A stretch of 64,000 bases of DNA from Stenotrophomonas sp. VV52 (GTDB lineage: Bacteria > Pseudomonadota > Gammaproteobacteria > Xanthomonadales > Xanthomonadaceae), in NCBI RefSeq assembly GCF_002893095.1, contig NZ_PKQQ01000011.1:1-64000 (forward strand). The letters run 5' to 3'. Positions 54,750-63,596 of the stretch are shown here, piece after piece. Position 1 is the stretch's first letter. The number at the start of each line of letters is the position of its first letter. A program made the position numbers and the translations under genes. The notes below the pieces were generated by a model. That model saw only the letters and a program-made list of their open reading frames with translations. It did no database searches and was not told the origin of the DNA.

Positions 54750-55419
54750 CGCGCGGCTCCGGTCTGCGCCCCACCAGCCGCGCGGCGGCCAGCAGGATCA
54801 CGATGCACACCACCGACGTCAGGATCACCAGCCCGTTGGCCTTGCTGTCCTGCCCGGCCTGCACCGCTTCGTAGATCGCGATCGACAATGTCTGGGTGCG
54901 CCCCGGAATGCTGCCCGCCACCATCAGCGTGGCCCCGAACTCGCCCATGGACCGCGCGAACGCCAGCAACAGCCCGGCCAGGATCCCGCGCCACGCCAGC
55001 GGCAGGCTGACCCGCAGGAACAGCGCGAACTCGGACACGCCCAAGGTGCGCGCGGCCTGCTCCAGCTGTCCGTCCACAGCTTCAAACGCGGCGCGTGCGG
55101 GCTTGAACACCAGCGGCAGCGAGGCCACCGCCGCGGCAATCACCGCGGCCTGCCAGGTGAACACCAGGTTGATCCCGAAGGTGGACTGCAACCAGGCGCC
55201 GAGTGGGCCGTTGCGGCCGATCACCACCAGCAGGTAATAGCCCAGAACGGTCGGCGGCAGCACCATCGGCAGGGTCAGCAGCGTGTCCAGCAGCTCACGG
55301 CCGGGAAAGCGGCGGCGCGCCAGCAATGCGCCCAGGGCCACGCCCAGCACCAGGTTGATCGCCGTGGCCCAGCCGGCTACCTTCAGCGACAACCACAAGG
55401 CGGTCCAGTCCAACGCCAT
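54739..55419 (-). CDS. modB: Molybdate ABC transporter permease
   Basis: A 226-residue permease with about five transmembrane helices and the EAA-type loop (EAVDGQLEQAARTLGVSEFALFLRVSLPLAWRGI). TLLTLPMVLPPTVLGYYLL is typical ModB. Forms the inner-membrane channel for molybdate. Three bases follow modA. Confidence 0.94.
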   Translation of the reverse strand: MALDWTALWLSLKVAGWATAINLVLGVALGALLARRRFPGRELLDTLLTLPMVLPPTVLGYYLLVVIGRNGPLGAWLQSTFGINLVFTWQAAVIAAAVASLPLVFKPARAAFEAVDGQLEQAARTLGVSEFALFLRVSLPLAWRGILAGLLLAFARSMGEFGATLMVAGSIPGRTQTLSIAIYEAVQAGQDSKANGLVILTSVVCIVILLAAARLVGRRPEPRDVA

Positions 55420-55422
55420 CGA

Positions 55423-56175
55423 TCAGGGCGCGCCGAAGCCGTGCTTCTTCAGGATCGCCAGCCCCTGCGGCGAGCGCACGAACGCCACGAACCGCTTGGC
55501 TTCGGCGGCATTGGCGCTGTCCTTGATGACGGCCAATGGGTAGGTGATGGGCGTTTTCAGCGGTACCGCGAACGCCTGCCGCACGCGGTCGCTACCTGCG
55601 TTCACGTCGCTGGAGTACACGAAGCCTGCATCCACTTCGCCACGCGCCACGTAGTCCAGCGACTGCCGCACATTCTGTGTCGAGATCGTCTTGGAGCCCA
55701 TGGCCTTCCACAGGCCGGCATCCTGCAACGCAGTGCGTGCGTAGCGGCCTACCGGCACGCTGTCCGGGTTGCCAATTGCCACGCGCTGCACGCCTGCCCC
55801 GCCCAACGCTGCCAGCGAGGTCGGCGCGTTGCGCGCCGCCTTGGGCACCACCACCACCAACTGGTTGCTGGCAAACAGTTGCCGCGTGTCGGCCGCGAGA
55901 AGGTTCTGTTGCGCCGCCTGGTCCATGGTCGCGGTGTCGGCCGTGGCCAGCACGTCCACCGGTGCCCCGCGCGCGACCTGCTGCAGCAGCACACCGGATG
56001 CGGCGAAGTTCAGGTCCACCTTGGTGCCGGGGTGGGCACGTTCGTACGCCGCGCCAATCTCGCGGAAACTCTCGGTGAGGCTGGACGCGGCCGACACCGT
56101 GAGGCCGGCCGCCCCGGCCGGCAACGCGGTGGCCAGCACCGCCAGGCAAAACAGGGTACGCAGGGTACGGATCAT
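55423..56175 (-). CDS. modA: Molybdate-binding periplasmic protein
   Basis: A 250-residue substrate-binding protein. Signal peptide (to about PAGAAG); ligand motifs AASSLTESFREIGAAYE, FAASGVLLQQVARGAPVDVLATAD and NVRQSLDYVARGEVDAGFVYSSD. Binds molybdate/tungstate. ATG 56175 overlaps the moaE stop (ATGA) and has AGGA upstream. Confidence 0.94.
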   Translation of the reverse strand: MIRTLRTLFCLAVLATALPAGAAGLTVSAASSLTESFREIGAAYERAHPGTKVDLNFAASGVLLQQVARGAPVDVLATADTATMDQAAQQNLLAADTRQLFASNQLVVVVPKAARNAPTSLAALGGAGVQRVAIGNPDSVPVGRYARTALQDAGLWKAMGSKTISTQNVRQSLDYVARGEVDAGFVYSSDVNAGSDRVRQAFAVPLKTPITYPLAVIKDSANAAEAKRFVAFVRSPQGLAILKKHGFGAP

Positions 56176-56675
56176 GATGCGGTCCTGGGTTCGTTGGAAT
56201 GATGATCGACCGCCGAGTCCGGCTGGCACAGCGAGCAGCCTTCGCTCCACACGCTGTCGCCGTCTTCGTAATGCTCCTGCTTCCAGATCGGCGAGCGGTG
56301 CTTGACCGCTTCAATCAGGGCACGGCACGCGCGGAATGCCTCATCGCGGTGCGGACTGCCTGCCGCTATCACCACCGCAACATCGCCCACCGCGAGTCGG
56401 CCCTTCGCGTGGCCCACATACAGCTTGAGCCGGGGTCCGAACTCCGCCTCCACCTCATCGGCAAGCTGCTGGAACGTGTTCAGCACCAGTGGCACGAACA
56501 GGTCATAGCTGATGCCCCGCACCGCGCGTCCGTGATTGAGGTCGCGCACCTTGCCGATGAACACATCGATGCCACCGAAACCAGGATCGGACACAAACGC
56601 GATCGCGTCGGCCGGATCCAGCGCCTCGTCGGTGCGCTCCACGACATGCAGCCTTTGTCGGGCACCCGCGCTCAT
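56172..56675 (-). CDS. moaE: Molybdopterin synthase large subunit
   Basis: A 167-residue MoaE. Motifs: FIGKVRDLNHGRAVRGISYD, KGRLAVGDVAVVIAAGSPHRDEAF and the active-site VKHRSPIWKQEHYEDGDS. A ~25-residue C-terminal tail with CSLCQPDS is extra. With MoaD it inserts dithiolene sulfur into cPMP. Overlaps moaD by four bases. Confidence 0.93.
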   Translation of the reverse strand: MSAGARQRLHVVERTDEALDPADAIAFVSDPGFGGIDVFIGKVRDLNHGRAVRGISYDLFVPLVLNTFQQLADEVEAEFGPRLKLYVGHAKGRLAVGDVAVVIAAGSPHRDEAFRACRALIEAVKHRSPIWKQEHYEDGDSVWSEGCSLCQPDSAVDHHSNEPRTAS

Positions 56676-56932
56676 CCGCCACTCACCGGCGGCAGTACCG
56701 CCACCCGCCCATCGCCCGGCAACGGTTCGCTGTCGCGCAGCACCCGCTGCTCATCAGCAAACGCACTGTAGGCCAGCAGTCCACAGCGGAACGAAGGCCA
56801 GCCCTGCATCAGCTGCACCTGCATCGCCCTGCGCAGATCCTCCACCCGATCACCCTCCACCTCCACCTGCAGCACCCGCCCGGGCACCAGTTCAGAGAAT
56901 GCGCCGAACAGCTGCACCTGGATCGTCCTCAT
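56672..56932 (-). CDS. moaD: Molybdopterin synthase sulfur carrier subunit
   Basis: An 86-residue ubiquitin-fold MoaD ending in the essential Gly-Gly (PPVSGG) that becomes the thiocarboxylate. VQLFGAFSELVPG opens the fold. Overlaps moeA and moaE by four bases each. Confidence 0.92.
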   Translation of the reverse strand: MRTIQVQLFGAFSELVPGRVLQVEVEGDRVEDLRRAMQVQLMQGWPSFRCGLLAYSAFADEQRVLRDSEPLPGDGRVAVLPPVSGG

Positions 56933-58188
56933 GCCTCCTCCCTCGTGGCCAGCTGCACCGGCTCGCGGTGCCCCCAGCCCACTACCTGAACCGGCGTGCC
57001 CGCGCGGGCCACCTCGTCGCCATCGATCTCCAGCACCACCCAGCCATTCGCCTGCAGCGTCGTCATCAGCCGGAACGATTCCTGCCCTGCCAGCACGCGC
57101 GCCGACACCTGGCCGGTAACATCCAGCTCGACCCGCGCCCGCGCGTGGAAGCGCAGGCCGGTCGGCTTCCGCGTATCTGCCTGCAACGGCACCTGTATCG
57201 AACGCTCGGGCGGCAGTCCCAACTGCCGGCGCAACACCGGCTCGATGAAGAAGCGCTGGCCCACGGCCGCCGACACCGGGTTGCCGGGCAAACCGAAATA
57301 CAACGCGCCTCCGGGCAACTGCGCAAACAGCAGCGGCTTGCCCGGCCGGATCGCGACCTTGTGGAAGTGGAGCGTGGCGCCGCGCGCACGCAGTGCCTCC
57401 GGGATGAGGTCGTAACGCCCCTGCGACACGGCACCGGTGCTGACCACCAGCTGCGCACCTGCCGCCAGCGCAAGGTCTACGGCGGCATCGAACGCGTTGG
57501 CATCGTCGCCCACAACCCCGTGCCAGACCACCACCGCCCCCGCCTGCTGCAGCCGTTCGAGCAGATAGGGACGATTGCTGTCACGGATCTGCCCGTCATC
57601 CAATGCCTGGCCGGCGTCGGTCACCAGTTCCCGCCCGGTGGTGATCACCGCCACGCGCGGTTGCTGGCGCACCTCCACCTCGGCGATGCCCGTAGCGTGG
57701 AGCACGGTGAGCGCGTTGGTCGCCAGCGTACTGCCTGCCGCGAGCAGCAGGTCGCCGGTTCGCACGTCCTTCCCGCGCTGGCGGACGAACTGGCCCGGCG
57801 CGACCGCCTGCAGCAGTTCAATGCGTTGCGGAGACCCGTCGGCGCGCGACACCACCCGCACCTGCTCGACCGGAATCACGCTGTCCAGCCCATCCGGCAT
57901 GCGTGCGCCGGTCATGATTTCCCACGCGCCGCCACCGCCTTGGCTGGCACCATCACCTGCTGCCTGCGAACCCTGCACCTCCACCATGGCGCCGACCGGC
58001 AGGGGTATGCCTGCGCAGCGCAGCGCGAACCCATCCATCGCCGAGTTGTCGAACGGCGGCAGGCACTGCGGACTGGTGACATCACGTGCCAGGACGCGGC
58101 CGCGGGCGTTGCCCAACGATATCGTTTCAGCGGGCAGCACGTCGGCACAGGCCAGCATTCGCCGCAGCGCCTCTGCGTAGTCGATCAT
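56929..58188 (-). CDS. moeA: Molybdopterin molybdenumtransferase
   Basis: A 419-residue MoeA. ATG 58188 (MIDYAEALRRM) overlaps the moaCB stop; the longer frame to 58254 is inside moaCB. Motifs: PPFDNSAMDGFALR, RVAVITTGRELV, RPYLLERL, STGAVSQGRYDL (where many have GGVSVG), GLPGNPVSA. Inserts molybdate into adenylylated molybdopterin. Domain order III-I-IV typical of MoeA. Confidence 0.93.
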   Translation of the reverse strand: MIDYAEALRRMLACADVLPAETISLGNARGRVLARDVTSPQCLPPFDNSAMDGFALRCAGIPLPVGAMVEVQGSQAAGDGASQGGGGAWEIMTGARMPDGLDSVIPVEQVRVVSRADGSPQRIELLQAVAPGQFVRQRGKDVRTGDLLLAAGSTLATNALTVLHATGIAEVEVRQQPRVAVITTGRELVTDAGQALDDGQIRDSNRPYLLERLQQAGAVVVWHGVVGDDANAFDAAVDLALAAGAQLVVSTGAVSQGRYDLIPEALRARGATLHFHKVAIRPGKPLLFAQLPGGALYFGLPGNPVSAAVGQRFFIEPVLRRQLGLPPERSIQVPLQADTRKPTGLRFHARARVELDVTGQVSARVLAGQESFRLMTTLQANGWVVLEIDGDEVARAGTPVQVVGWGHREPVQLATREEA

Positions 58189-59183
58189 CGGTGGTCGGCT
58201 CCTTCGACCATGGCCAACGCGTGGCCCAGCACCGGAGCCAGGATCTCCAGGCATTGCGCCGCTGCACGCGGACTGCCCGGCAAGGCGAACACCAGCATCT
58301 GCCCCAGCTGCACCACCTCGGCACGACTCAACCAGGCCATCGGGGTGTGCTGCGCGCTCAGGCTGCGCACCATCTGCGCCAGTCCCTCCACGCGGCGACC
58401 GCCCACCGAGAGCAGCGCTTCAGGGGTCAGGTCACGTGGCCCCAGGCCGGTACCGCCAGTGCACAGGCACAGCCTTACCCCGGAAATTTCCAGCGCCTGC
58501 AATCGGCGCGCCAACGGTTGCACGCCATCGGGCAAGACCTCGGCCGCGCTCACGCTGCCGCCCAGTGCCTGCAGACCCTCCACCAGAAGCGGGCCGGAAC
58601 GGTCCTCGTAGCTGCCGTCGCTGGCACGGTCGCTCAGGGTGATCACCGCACACGCCACACCGTGCAGGTCGCGCGGCGACCGAGGCTGGTAACGCGCGCG
58701 CTCTGCATCGTCCATGCCTTTGGGATGGATCCACAGTCCACGCTTGCCGCCTTCCTTGAACAGCAGGCGCACCGGGCCGATCTCCAGCGCGGGCTCGACC
58801 GGCTTGCTCAGGTCGTACAGTGTCAGCAGCGCGGCATTCACGCCGGCCAGGGCTTCCATTTCCACGCCGGTACGCGCTTCGCTCGCACACTCGCACCAGA
58901 CCCGGATCGCCTGCCGCTCCGGCACCGGGGCGCAGTGCACCCGCACCAGCTCCAGCGGCAAGGGATGGCACAGCGGCATGAGCGCCGATGCCATCTTGGC
59001 GCCCTGCAGTCCGGCAATCTCGGCCATCACCAATGCGTCGCCCTTCGGCAGGCGGCGCTCGACGATCAGCGGGTAGGCCACCGGACCGGCCTGCAACTCG
59101 CCCACGGCAACGGCGCGCCGACGGGTTACGCGCTTGTCGCGCACATCGGCCATGTGGAACGCTGCGGACATATCGCCACTCAT
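58185..59183 (-). CDS. moaCB: Bifunctional MoaC-MoaB fusion (cPMP synthase / molybdopterin adenylyltransferase)
   Basis: A 332-residue fusion. Residues about 1-155 are MoaC (LPKGDALVMAEIAGLQGAK, MPLCHPLPLE, MEALAGVNAALLTLYD and LLFKEGGKRG, keeping the catalytic Lys/Asp). Residues about 170-330 are MoaB/Mog (ITLSDRASDGSYEDRSGP, LCTGGTGLGPRDLTPEA, FALPGSPRAA). MoaC converts the MoaA product to cPMP; MoaB adenylylates molybdopterin. ATG 59183 has GGAGG 11 bases upstream; TTG 59201 and ATG 59171 are alternatives. Confidence 0.92.
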   Translation of the reverse strand: MSGDMSAAFHMADVRDKRVTRRRAVAVGELQAGPVAYPLIVERRLPKGDALVMAEIAGLQGAKMASALMPLCHPLPLELVRVHCAPVPERQAIRVWCECASEARTGVEMEALAGVNAALLTLYDLSKPVEPALEIGPVRLLFKEGGKRGLWIHPKGMDDAERARYQPRSPRDLHGVACAVITLSDRASDGSYEDRSGPLLVEGLQALGGSVSAAEVLPDGVQPLARRLQALEISGVRLCLCTGGTGLGPRDLTPEALLSVGGRRVEGLAQMVRSLSAQHTPMAWLSRAEVVQLGQMLVFALPGSPRAAAQCLEILAPVLGHALAMVEGADHR

Positions 59184-59190
59184 TCGGTAC

Positions 59191-60195
59191 TCATCCTCCA
59201 ATCGATGCCAGGTTCGGCACCAGGCCGGTCTGGTTCTGGTGCAGCCCGTGCCCGGCCGCCTTCAGGCCAAGCTGGGTGGTGATGCGGGCCAGCAGCGCGT
59301 CGCGGTCGTCGTCGTGTTGCAGAAGCGCGCGCAGCGGCACCCCGAACTCACCGAACAGGCACAATCGCAGGTCGCCGCGCGCAGTGACCCGAAGCCGGTT
59401 GCAGCCCTGGCAGAAATCCTTCGAATACGGCGCAATCACGCCGATGCGGCCGCGATGATCGGGATGGGTATATTCCCGCGCAGGACCGGCGTCGACAGCA
59501 CGCGGGCGCAGTCGCCAGCCGGCCGCCAGCAAGTGCTCCACCACTACGCTGGCGCGCAGGTGGTGGCGTTCGAAATAGTCGGCGTTGTCGCCGGTGCGCA
59601 TCAGTTCGATGAAGCGAACGCTGATCGGGCGGTCGCGCAGGAAGTCCATCCACGCCGGCAATTCGTCGTCGTTGAGTCCGCGCAGCAACACGGCGTTGAT
59701 CTTCACCGATTCCATCCCGAGCGCCTGTGCCAGCGCCAGGCCTTCCTGGATCTCCGGCAGGCGGTCATGCCCGGTGATCGCGTGGAAGCGCTTGCGGCGC
59801 AGGGTGTCCATGCTCACGTTCAACGCGGTGAGCCCGGCGCGGTGCCAGCCCGGCAGGCGCCGCGGCAAAAGGGTGCCATTGGTGGTGATCGCCACCTTGC
59901 GGATGCCCGGGACGTCGGCAACGCGCTTGATGATGGTGCCCAGGTCCTTGCGCAGACTCGGTTCCCCACCGGTCAGGCGGATCTTGTGCATGCCCAGCGT
60001 TGCGAAGGCGCTCACCAGCCGCCCGATCTCGTCCACCTCAAGGAAACGCGGGCGGCCGTCGGCCTGGTAGCCGTTGGGCAGGCAGTAGCTGCACGAAAAA
60101 TTGCAGGCCTCGGTCAGCGACAGGCGGAGGTAGGGAAAGCGACGACCGAAGCCATCGGTGAGCGGGTTTTCTGCTGGGGCAGCTCGCTCGTGCAC
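59191..60195 (-). CDS. moaA: GTP 3',8-cyclase (MoaA)
   Basis: A 334-residue radical SAM enzyme. N-terminal cluster CNFSCSYC (Cys31, 35, 38), C-terminal second cluster from FCQGCNRLRV with LRLCLFGEFG, and the C-terminal Gly-Gly (ASIGG) needed for catalysis. First step of molybdenum cofactor synthesis. Starts at GTG 60195 with AGGGGG ten bases upstream. First gene of the eight-gene moa-moe-mod unit, so a promoter should lie in 60196-60238. Confidence 0.94.
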   Translation of the reverse strand: MHERAAPAENPLTDGFGRRFPYLRLSLTEACNFSCSYCLPNGYQADGRPRFLEVDEIGRLVSAFATLGMHKIRLTGGEPSLRKDLGTIIKRVADVPGIRKVAITTNGTLLPRRLPGWHRAGLTALNVSMDTLRRKRFHAITGHDRLPEIQEGLALAQALGMESVKINAVLLRGLNDDELPAWMDFLRDRPISVRFIELMRTGDNADYFERHHLRASVVVEHLLAAGWRLRPRAVDAGPAREYTHPDHRGRIGVIAPYSKDFCQGCNRLRVTARGDLRLCLFGEFGVPLRALLQHDDDRDALLARITTQLGLKAAGHGLHQNQTGLVPNLASIGG

Positions 60196-60238
60196 CGGTT
60201 CATCCCCCTGCGTTGCCGCCTACCTTAAAGCAGCAACC

Positions 60239-61168
60239 CTACGGGGGGGACAGTGACGACAATGCAAAATCCAGTCCCGCGCACACCGCCGCCACCTGGG
60301 CGGCATTGCACTCCGGGGGCGAGGTCCGCGGGCTGTCCGGGTAGACCTCGGTGGTAGTGGCGAAGCGCGCATCGGTGAAACCGGCACAGGCGCCGATGGA
60401 GCGCGACTCACCCCAGACCACGCCGTTGGACTGCAGCGGCAGACCGACCAGGTTGCCCTGCGCGTCGGCCGGGGCAATGTGGGTGATCGGGGCCACGGCC
60501 GCGATGAGTGCCTTCTGGAAATCCGGTTCGGGATTTTCGCTGTTGCCGATCACGTAGAACCCGTCCGGAATGGACTCGGGCACCCACGCCTTGCCATCGC
60601 GCGAGGCCAGCGCCGGGTCGAATTCATGCGCGTCGCTGTCGGTGGTTTCGTGCAGGTCGAGGTGCACCTGCAGGTTGTCGTTGCGTGCGGCGATCCACGC
60701 CATCAGCGCGGCCGACTCGGTGATCAGGCCGCCGTCACGGAAACTGCGGTTCGGGTCGAACGCATCGTGGTTCCAGCGCTGGATGCGCTCATAGCCCCAG
60801 GGGCAGACACACGGGGCGACGATCAGGTTGAAGCGGCCCGCGTAGGCGCTCGCGTGGTCGCGCAGGAACTGCAGCGCGCCATGCACGCCGCTGGTTTCGT
60901 AGCCGTGCACGCCACCGGTGACCAGCGCGGTAGGCAGGGCGAGGTTCCAGTCGCGGGTCATGGCCAGCAGCAGCGGGTAATCATCGTTGCCCGCCTGCAG
61001 CTTGCCGTACTGGACGACGGAAAATTCGTCAGGCAGCGCGTTCAGTGCGGCCACCACATCATCCGCGTAGCTGCGCTGCACGACCTGTCGTGCGCGCCAG
61101 GCCGCGCGCTCGTAATCGCCCCAAGGCTGGCCGGGCGTGCCGACGGGATAGAAATGGGGGGTGTTCAT
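60239..61168 (-). CDS. M14-family metallopeptidase-like protein
   Basis: A 309-residue zinc carboxypeptidase-fold protein. Zinc ligands GGVHGYETSG (His, Glu) and HLDLHETTDSD (His), then a later catalytic Glu candidate in ATTTEVYPDSP. This fits M14 peptidase/succinylglutamate desuccinylase-like enzymes, cytoplasmic as no signal peptide is seen. Substrate unknown. ATG 61168 with CGGAG upstream is chosen over in-frame codons up to 61267. Confidence 0.85.
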   Translation of the reverse strand: MNTPHFYPVGTPGQPWGDYERAAWRARQVVQRSYADDVVAALNALPDEFSVVQYGKLQAGNDDYPLLLAMTRDWNLALPTALVTGGVHGYETSGVHGALQFLRDHASAYAGRFNLIVAPCVCPWGYERIQRWNHDAFDPNRSFRDGGLITESAALMAWIAARNDNLQVHLDLHETTDSDAHEFDPALASRDGKAWVPESIPDGFYVIGNSENPEPDFQKALIAAVAPITHIAPADAQGNLVGLPLQSNGVVWGESRSIGACAGFTDARFATTTEVYPDSPRTSPPECNAAQVAAVCAGLDFALSSLSPP

Positions 61169-61203
61169 GGGGACTCCGGCAACGATTGCGCCCATTATAA
61201 AGT

Positions 61204-61222
61204 GGGCCGGCATTGCCGGCCC
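61204..61222 (-). terminator. Rho-independent terminator of the EF-G paralogue
   Basis: GGGCCGGC (61204-61211), loop ATT, GCCGGCCC (61215-61222). On the minus strand the stem is followed by ACTTTATAATG, a modest U-run. It lies 17 bases past the stop of the EF-G-like gene. Confidence 0.65.
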
Positions 61223-61238
61223 CCGCCTGTTTCCAAAG

Positions 61239-63281
61239 TTACGCAGCCTGCACCTCTTCATACCCATTGAAGCGCATGTCGCTGGATGCCCTGCCCTGGG
61301 TCAACGACCGCAGTGACGTGGTGTAACCGGACAACTGCGCCAGCGGCGCATAGCCCACCACTTCCGCCCGGCCGCCCTGGTCCTCGATGGACGCGACGCG
61401 GCCACTGCGGCGGTTGAGGTCGCCCACCACGTCGCCGACATTCACCGACGGCACGTGGATGGCCACTTCCATCACCGGCTCCAGCAACGTGGTCCCGGCC
61501 TGCACCAGCGCGGCTTTCACCGCTTCGGCACCGGCACGGTGGAAGGCCATGTCCGACGAATCCTTGGCATGGGTCTGCCCGTCGACCAGCGCCACCTCGA
61601 TGCCCACCACCGGATGGCCACGTGGCCCTTCCAGCAGCGCGCTGCGCACGCCCTTCTCCACGGCCGCCACGAACCCGCGCGGAATCACGCCGCCCACGGT
61701 GCGGTCGACGAAATGCACCTCGCCGTCCTCGCGCGGGCTGACATCCAGCACCACCCGTGCGTACTGGCCCTGGCCGCCGGTCTGCTTGACCACCTTGCCT
61801 TCGACACCACGCACAGCCTGCCGGAGGGTTTCCTGGTAGGCCACCCGCGGCGCACCGGTGCGGACGTTGACGTTCCACTCGGTGCGCAGCCGCTCCACCA
61901 TCACCTCCAGGTGCAGCTCGCCCATGCCCCAGACCAGGGTTTCACCGCTGTCCGCCTCGGTTTCGACGCGGAACGACGGATCTTCCTGGGCCAGGCTCGA
62001 AAGGCCCTGCGCGATGCGGATCAGGTCGGCCGCCTTTTCCGCGGTCAACCGCCACGCCAGCACCGCCTGCTGTGCCCGGATCGCATCGAGCAGCAGCGGG
62101 CGCGACGGCGCGCTGAGCGTCTCACCGCTCACCGCGTCCTTCCAGCCCAGCACCGCCACGATGTCGCCGGCCACCGCCTGCTTGATGTCGTGGGTCTGGT
62201 CGGCCTGCACCCGCACCAGCCGGCTGACCCGGCGTCCCTGCGCATGCTGCGAACTGGCCAACGCATCGCCGACCTTCAGCGTGCCCGAATACACCCGCAC
62301 GAAGCTCAACGCACCATGGTGCTGGTGGGTGATCTTGAACAGCAGCGCCGCGAGTGGACCGTTCGGGTCCGGTGGCAGGCTGACCTCGCCGTGCTCCGCG
62401 GTGGCGACCACGGGCGGCCGGTCTTCCGGCGCAGGCAGGTAGTCCACGATGGCGTCGAGCAGGGTTTCGATGCCCTTGCTCTTGAACGCAGCACCCGCGA
62501 GGACCGGTACGCCGGCACCGGCCAGCGTGGCCCGGCGCAACGCAGCACGCAGCGACGCGGGGTCCACCGCCTCACCGGCCAGCCAGGCCTCGGCCAGCAG
62601 CTCGTCATGGTCGGCCACCGCTTCCACCAGTTCTTCGCGACGCGGGTCCCACTGTTCGTGTTCGGCGGGCGTCCATGCGCTGCGCGTCGGCTGGCCGGCG
62701 TCGTCCCACAGCACCGTGCTGCGGTCGACCAGGTCGACCCAGCCGTGGAAATCGCTTTCCGCGCCGAGCGGCCAGCCGATCGCCCACGGACGCGCCTGCA
62801 GTTTGTCCTGCAGCTGCGCCAGCACGCGCTCGAAGGACGCGCCGATGCGGTCCATCTTGTTGACGAACGCAATCAGCGGCACGCCATGCCGGCGCGCCTG
62901 GTGCCACACGGTTTCCGACTGCGGCTGCACGCCGTCCACGGCCGAGAACACCGCCACCGCGCCGTCGAGCACGCGCAGCGAGCGCTCAACTTCAATGGCG
63001 AAGTCGATGTGCCCAGGCGTGTCGATCAGGGTCAGGTGGTGGGTGGGTTCGTCGCGCGGCGCCCAATGCGCCTGCACGGCGGCCGCACCGATGGTGATGC
63101 CGCGTTCGCGCTCGATCGCCGAGAAGTCGGTGGTGGCGGCGCCGTCATGGACTTCGCCGACGCGATGGATCTCGCCGGTTTTCCACAACAGGCGTTCGGT
63201 GAGCGTGGTCTTGCCAGCGTCGATGTGGGCAATGATGCCGAGGTTGCGACGGAGGTTCCGGGTCTGGGTCTGGGTGTTCAT
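61239..63281 (-). CDS. Elongation factor G paralogue (EF-G2-like GTPase)
   Basis: A 680-residue translational GTPase. G1 AHIDAGKTTL (residues about 20-29), G3 DTPGHIDF, G4 FVNKMDRIG, then domain II-V order (VLGWKDAVSGETL, WGMGELHLEVMVERL, PRGFVAAVEKG). It is monocistronic, not in the str operon (no rpsL/rpsG/tuf), so it is a stand-alone fusA paralogue. Such copies can act in ribosome recycling or stress; exact role unknown. ATG 63281 (MNTQTQTRNLR) is chosen; the same frame is open upstream but there overlaps leader structures. Confidence 0.92.
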   Translation of the reverse strand: MNTQTQTRNLRRNLGIIAHIDAGKTTLTERLLWKTGEIHRVGEVHDGAATTDFSAIERERGITIGAAAVQAHWAPRDEPTHHLTLIDTPGHIDFAIEVERSLRVLDGAVAVFSAVDGVQPQSETVWHQARRHGVPLIAFVNKMDRIGASFERVLAQLQDKLQARPWAIGWPLGAESDFHGWVDLVDRSTVLWDDAGQPTRSAWTPAEHEQWDPRREELVEAVADHDELLAEAWLAGEAVDPASLRAALRRATLAGAGVPVLAGAAFKSKGIETLLDAIVDYLPAPEDRPPVVATAEHGEVSLPPDPNGPLAALLFKITHQHHGALSFVRVYSGTLKVGDALASSQHAQGRRVSRLVRVQADQTHDIKQAVAGDIVAVLGWKDAVSGETLSAPSRPLLLDAIRAQQAVLAWRLTAEKAADLIRIAQGLSSLAQEDPSFRVETEADSGETLVWGMGELHLEVMVERLRTEWNVNVRTGAPRVAYQETLRQAVRGVEGKVVKQTGGQGQYARVVLDVSPREDGEVHFVDRTVGGVIPRGFVAAVEKGVRSALLEGPRGHPVVGIEVALVDGQTHAKDSSDMAFHRAGAEAVKAALVQAGTTLLEPVMEVAIHVPSVNVGDVVGDLNRRSGRVASIEDQGGRAEVVGYAPLAQLSGYTTSLRSLTQGRASSDMRFNGYEEVQAA

Positions 63282-63309
63282 ATGAGTATCTCGCTGCCAA
63301 CTCTGGGGA

Positions 63310-63343
63310 GCCGCACGCCGCCGTTGGCTATCGGGCGTGCGGC
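63310..63343 (-). other. Stem-loop in the EF-G2 leader
   Basis: Perfect 10-base arms (63310-63319 and 63334-63343) enclose a 14-base loop containing the stop codon of the 14-codon leader frame, 29 bases before the EF-G2 start. No U-run, so more likely a translational-control hairpin than a terminator. Confidence 0.5.
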
Positions 63344-63372
63344 CAGGTTTGGGGCTCGGCGATCTGGTGCAT
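63328..63372 (-). CDS. Putative 14-residue leader peptide of EF-G2
   Basis: MHQIAEPQTWPHAR, with a strong ribosome-binding site (AAGGAGA, seven to eight bases upstream). Its stop is in the loop of the 63310-63343 hairpin. The good Shine-Dalgarno (stronger than that of EF-G2 itself) argues that it is translated. Not a known leader family. Confidence 0.5.
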   Translation of the reverse strand: MHQIAEPQTWPHAR

Positions 63373-63427
63373 GGCACGTTCTCCTTCGAATGGTTGTGGA
63401 GCGGCTGTGGGAAAGGCAGAAACGAAA

Positions 63428-63448
63428 AGAGCGCCCGGTGGGCGCTCT
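63428..63448 (-). terminator. Intrinsic terminator/attenuator in the EF-G2 leader
   Basis: AGAGCGCCC (63428-63436), loop GGT, GGGCGCTCT (63440-63448). Read on the minus strand the stem is followed by TTTCGTTT, a reasonable U-tract. It lies between the likely promoter and the EF-G2 gene, and no other minus-strand gene lies upstream, so it may attenuate EF-G2. The minus-strand GGGCGC at 63508-63513 could pair with its first arm. Confidence 0.65.
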
Positions 63449-63478
63449 GTCTGGGGTCCTGCGGTGATCGTGGATCGA

Positions 63479-63568
63479 TCAGCCGCCCGTGGAGCCTCGA
63501 GGCAGACGCGCCCGTTCCGCGCAAGCGCGGTTACGAGTAAAGAACGTCAGGAGCGGCATCGAAGTCAT
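63479..63568 (-). CDS. Possible 29-residue leader peptide upstream of the attenuator
   Basis: A 29-residue frame (MTSMPLLTFFTRNRACAERA, then RLPRGSTGG) ending 31 bases before the terminator-like hairpin. Arg-rich. Its ribosome-binding site is weak, so translation is uncertain. A CCGCGC/GCGCGG hairpin lies inside it. Confidence 0.3.
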   Translation of the reverse strand: MTSMPLLTFFTRNRACAERARLPRGSTGG

Positions 63569-63596
63569 CACGGTGGATCAGGAAGGTGTGCCGCGC

